Source of the DNA: Variovorax ginsengisoli
GTDB lineage: Bacteria > Pseudomonadota > Gammaproteobacteria > Burkholderiales > Burkholderiaceae_C
Assembly (NCBI RefSeq): GCF_030486595.1
Contig: NZ_JAUJZH010000025.1
Coordinates: forward strand, 49,136-113,135
Direction: 5' to 3'
DNA length: 64,000 bases
Shown in pieces: positions 61,161 to 64,000 of this stretch. Under the pieces are notes generated by a model, which worked only from the letters and a program-made list of their open reading frames with translations, was not told the origin of the DNA and did no database searches. Each line of letters opens with the position of its first letter. The stretch's first letter is position 1. A program made the position numbers and the translations under genes.

Positions 61161-62620
61161 CATTTCTGTGTCTGAGTGACAGTCTGGCCTAGAGCCGCGG
61201 GCAGTGGTGGCGCCGAGTTTCTCATCAGCCAATCACGGGGTGGCGCAAAGTATTGAGGCCGAACACTCGCCTCCTGCTGTATCACGGGCGTGAAATCGCC
61301 CGTAGGGTCATAGGCTGGCTGGTCGACGAATCCACGCGCAATCTCCGACAGCGGCGTGGCGACGCCGATGGCAAGCACGGCAATCATTGCCCCTGCCAGC
61401 TTGGGCGGCGCCTTGATCACCAGTGCAGCGGCCCCGATTGCGACGACCGCGAGCGCTGGCAACGATGCCCGCATACCGAAGTCGTTGGCCCACCCGATCG
61501 AATAGAGGGGGATCAACAGAAGCGTGACCGCTGCGACTGCGAACATGCCCGTTCGAGCGGGCTTCCATGCGAGCAACAACAGCAGGAAGGCCAGGATTTC
61601 GACGGCTAGGAAGCGCGGATATGCAGGCCATGTGAAGCAGGGGAATGGGTCACCGCACGCCCGATTCCACTGGAGGGAAGCCGGCAGCGCTTGCGACGCG
61701 CCAGTGAGATATAGGGCGGTCGGCAGCCCGACGAAGAAGACGCTCGCCCAAGTGCGCCAATTTCTCAGAATGACACTACCGCCAGGCTGGAAGAGCAGGT
61801 AGCCGGCGAATGGGACGAGGCCGAGCGCAACAATAGGAGACCACAGCTGCGTCGCAGCGAACAGCAGGGCCACCTCCGGGAGAATCGTGGGGCGTTCAAT
61901 CTGCCGCAGCAGTAGCGCTGTCATGAGCCACGCCGCAATGGCGTGTTGGGGAACCCAGAACAAGGACGTCGTGCTGGAGTCATAGGCGACCCAGCCCGTC
62001 CACCATTCGATGTGCCATCGAGGGCCAAGGTGAAAGCCGGTCAGGGCCTGGCCGATGATGTCGGCGCCGCTGAACAGTGCAAAAACAACGGGTGCTAGTA
62101 GTGCGCGCTTTCCACCGCCGACCAGGTCTATCAGGAGTCGGAAGAAGACGAAGATGCCGATCGCAGACCAGATACCCGCCAGGGCCGCCTGCCAGTGGGA
62201 TCCCGTCACCTTTGCAATCACGCTGGGCACGATGTACCAGCCGATTGAGTAGCGCAGGATCTCGTCCGGTCCCGCGTAGAGGCTGCTGTTCGCCGTCAGA
62301 AAGTTGAGGACAGCGAAGTGCTTAGGCCAATCGCTGTTGAGCCCCGTGACGCCGAACGATCCACCCAGAAACACCCATACTCCGGCGAGCAGGCCGAGGG
62401 CCAGCGTCTGCAAGCTGACTTTGGGCGCTGGCCATGCTGTTCGGCGGCTCAGGTCCCACAATGACCACGCGATTAGCGAGCACGCTGGGATTGCGATTGC
62501 TGAGTTGATGAACAAGAAAAAGAAGAGGAATAGAGGCGCGATCAGGTAGAAACAGGCAGCCGCCTCCGGCCACGCGATCGGCTCTCTGGCCTGGATTGGA
62601 GATCTCATGCTTCCGAGCAT
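61160..62620 (-). CDS. polytopic membrane protein of unknown function (possible GT-C fold)
   Basis: 486 residues with about twelve hydrophobic segments. GVTGLNSDWPKHFAVLNFL is a first-loop motif with an acidic residue, and WWTGWVAYDSSTTSLFWVPQ is a conserved-looking loop. It resembles bacterial membrane glycosyltransferases of the PMT/ArnT-like kind only loosely. It converges on the 60751 gene. GC is lower than in the chromosome. The start may be ATG 62620 or 62608. Confidence 0.6.
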   Translation of the reverse strand: MLGSMRSPIQAREPIAWPEAAACFYLIAPLFLFFFLFINSAIAIPACSLIAWSLWDLSRRTAWPAPKVSLQTLALGLLAGVWVFLGGSFGVTGLNSDWPKHFAVLNFLTANSSLYAGPDEILRYSIGWYIVPSVIAKVTGSHWQAALAGIWSAIGIFVFFRLLIDLVGGGKRALLAPVVFALFSGADIIGQALTGFHLGPRWHIEWWTGWVAYDSSTTSLFWVPQHAIAAWLMTALLLRQIERPTILPEVALLFAATQLWSPIVALGLVPFAGYLLFQPGGSVILRNWRTWASVFFVGLPTALYLTGASQALPASLQWNRACGDPFPCFTWPAYPRFLAVEILAFLLLLLAWKPARTGMFAVAAVTLLLIPLYSIGWANDFGMRASLPALAVVAIGAAALVIKAPPKLAGAMIAVLAIGVATPLSEIARGFVDQPAYDPTGDFTPVIQQEASVRPQYFAPPRDWLMRNSAPPLPAALGQTVTQTQK

Positions 62621-62782
62621 CTCACGCCCCGTCCTTCAAGCGCGGCCGGCAGTAGCTTAGGAAGAACCTTTGCAACACCACATGCGGAAGGTCGTGGGTG
62701 CTCAGTCCCAGTTTCCAGAGGGACTCCATCGCATGGTTAGCCGTCGGTCTTCAGCCTGATAGATCGCAGGCTTTGCCGCGGG

Positions 62783-63163
62783 TCAAGGACGATCTGCTCC
62801 GCGACCCGGACCGTGGTCGGGATCAAACGCTCCGCCTGGACCCGACTCGCCACCGAATCCCGGCGGCCTGGGTGCGCCAGGCGGCGGGAAAGGTCGGCGG
62901 GATCCATAAGCGGGCGGCTGACCATAGTAGGGATCGGAGCGCCCCTGGTAGTAAGGTCTGGGGTAGTACCCTTGCCCCCGGGAGTACGTGCCGTTGATGT
63001 AAACGGAAGGCGCTCCGACCACGGCCTGGCCGGGCTCCACGTAGTAAGGCTGGGAATACGCCGGGCTACCGTAGTAGGGGCCCGTAGGCACAGCGACGCA
63101 ACCGCTCAGCATGGCGATGCCACCGATCGCGATGCAAGTTCCAATGAGACGAATTTTGTTCAT
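62783..63163 (-). CDS. Tyr/Pro/Gly-rich lipoprotein
   Basis: 126 residues. Signal peptide IRLIGTCIAIGGIAMLSGC with lipobox LSGC, so the mature protein is anchored at Cys 22. The rest is rich in Tyr-Tyr, Pro and Gly (GPYYGSPAYSQPYYVEPG, SGPGGAFDPDHGPGRG), resembling small surface lipoproteins of beta-proteobacteria. Function unknown. It could be host DNA beyond the prophage. Confidence 0.72.
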   Translation of the reverse strand: MNKIRLIGTCIAIGGIAMLSGCVAVPTGPYYGSPAYSQPYYVEPGQAVVGAPSVYINGTYSRGQGYYPRPYYQGRSDPYYGQPPAYGSRRPFPPPGAPRPPGFGGESGPGGAFDPDHGPGRGADRP

Positions 63164-63346
63164 AAGGGACTCCAGGTCGTTGACTACTACCTGACCAACG
63201 CTGCGCAGCGGGCCCTGTTGACAGGGCTTGCTGGAATTCGCGTATCGCGCAGGTAAAGCCTTGTCCAGCAACTACCCGACCCTGCCACCCCCTTAGCTAA
63301 GCTAGAGAGGGGGCAGGCTCAAGTCCTGACGCGCTATGCAGGCCTC

Positions 63347-63577
63347 ATGTCCTTCTACGAGCCGAACGGCATCCTGGCCAAGATCCCTGGCCCGTTGGTC
63401 AGCCGCGGCATGGATGGGTTCCCGCCGGCGGGCGATGGCCAAGCAGCCGAGATGCAGGGCGAGGTCGACGTCCCGGACATTGGCCGCGTGCGCATTCGGT
63501 ATCGGCTGAAGTCGAGCCGCCACCACAAGAACACGAACTGGTTCTGGGCCGCGTGCTTCGCAGAGGTGGTGGGGTAG
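63347..63577 (+). CDS. small hypothetical protein
   Basis: 76 residues. The C-terminal half RVRIRYRLKSSRHHKNTNWF with WAACFAEVVG looks like a small phage- or plasmid-borne beta-rich protein. No family recognised. A hairpin follows, whose T-run faces the minus strand. Confidence 0.5.
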   Translation: MSFYEPNGILAKIPGPLVSRGMDGFPPAGDGQAAEMQGEVDVPDIGRVRIRYRLKSSRHHKNTNWFWAACFAEVVG

Positions 63578-63605
63578 CCGGCACCCACTTTTCGGGGCCA
63601 GCGCA

Positions 63606-63628
63606 TGAAAAAGCCCGCCGAGGCGGGC
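63606..63628 (-). terminator. minus-strand terminator-like hairpin
   Basis: GCCCGCC and GGCGGGC arms with a 2-base loop (or 5-base with fraying) and a run of five T on the minus strand. It implies a minus-strand transcript arriving from the right, whose gene I cannot identify in the window. Confidence 0.6.
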
Positions 63629-64000
63629 AAGACCCTGAAGGGTCGGAGGAGGAAGCACGCATCGTGGAATTTATCCCTGAACCGGGCCTGAATGTCCCCG
63701 GAAATGCAAATGCGTAGAGATGCCGGAAGGGCGCCGGGCCCCCGGAGCGATTCAAGCGATAGCTGCCCGGCAATGCCTTGCGGCTTCCGCTGACGTCGAG
63801 CTCGACACGGTGGCGACACTGTGGTCTCAGACGTTCGCTATCCCGGGCGGAACGACCTGGCGGAGGCAGACCATGCGAGAGCACCACAGGGTCGTGTCCC
63901 ATTCCGTGGTGTAGGTCCACAGCCCGGAGAAGGCTGAGCTGCACGGTACTCAGCGTGCCACTGCGGACAGCCGAGTGGGCGCAGTATCGCTCAGGGTCTG
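63629..64000. other. no supported gene
   Basis: Several short frames are open on both strands, but none has a ribosome site, recognisable motif or consistent codon use. Nothing here can be assigned. Confidence 0.6.

Noticed and set aside
54015..64000. A second copy of the tRNA-Pro 3' end as the right attachment site
   Set aside because: I searched by eye for GGTTCGAATCC and the following bases and did not find another copy. It may lie beyond the window or be lost.
63659..64000. Short open frames on both strands near the right edge
   Set aside because: None has a ribosome site, recognisable motif or codon pattern like the rest of the window.

Overview
The window is a continuous stretch of a high-GC beta-proteobacterial chromosome. 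Burkholderiales are supported by the gene orders rplI-dnaB, hom-thrC-mobB-moeA-moaD-moaE-clpB and thrS-infC-rpmI-rplT-pheST-ihfA-merR, and by two Bug/TctC-type periplasmic receptors. A Comamonadaceae member, perhaps Variovorax-like, is the best guess. That name rests on recognition of proteins and intergenic repeats, not on a search.

Layout. 1-7.3 kb: the 3' end of rplI, dnaB, a compact minus-strand operon (VOC, EVE, effector-binding protein, YafY/WYL regulator), a PIN-PhoH ATPase, bcp and a Mth938-like gene. 7.4-19.5 kb: alaA and threonine synthesis (hom, thrC) run into molybdopterin genes (mobB, moeA, moaD, moaE), with a DapA-like enzyme and a Bug receptor interposed, then clpB and arfB. 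19.5-29.5 kb: a SulP transporter, coniferyl aldehyde dehydrogenase, an AraC/MFS divergent pair, a type II lumazine synthase under an FMN riboswitch, a YcaQ-like glycosylase, NnrU, GNAT and a PaiB-like protein. 29.5-40.5 kb: a minus-strand catabolic and transport cluster (xylose-isomerase-like TIM barrel, DUF993, Gfo/Idh/MocA oxidoreductase, Bug receptor, enolase-superfamily enzyme, NitT/TauT-type ABC importer) behind a TetR regulator. It faces a ThDP-dependent enzyme. 40.5-45.8 kb: a histone-H1-like SWIB protein, an EamA transporter, a GGCT-like protein, aceA with a palindrome-rich promoter, a long inverted repeat and a GlxA-type regulator opposite a small monooxygenase-like gene.

45.8-53.9 kb is the translation block. 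thrS is preceded by a short reading frame rich in Thr codons, a hairpin and a Rho-independent terminator, which reads as a ribosome-mediated attenuator. infC appears to start at AUC. The block ends with ihfA, a MerR regulator and tRNA-Pro(GGG).

From the tRNA to at least 62 kb the DNA is foreign. An integrase remnant with an in-frame stop abuts a tail-fibre remnant, followed by a decayed tail/holin/endolysin segment with several small indels. The nested Rz/Rz1 spanin pair is intact. Behind it lies visibly lower-GC cargo: two polytopic membrane proteins (at least one GT-C-like), a CmoB-like methyltransferase and a small protein. Its plus-strand part is bounded by two related terminators. No second copy of the tRNA 3' end was seen, so the far prophage border is not located. 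The last 400 bases hold no gene I can support.
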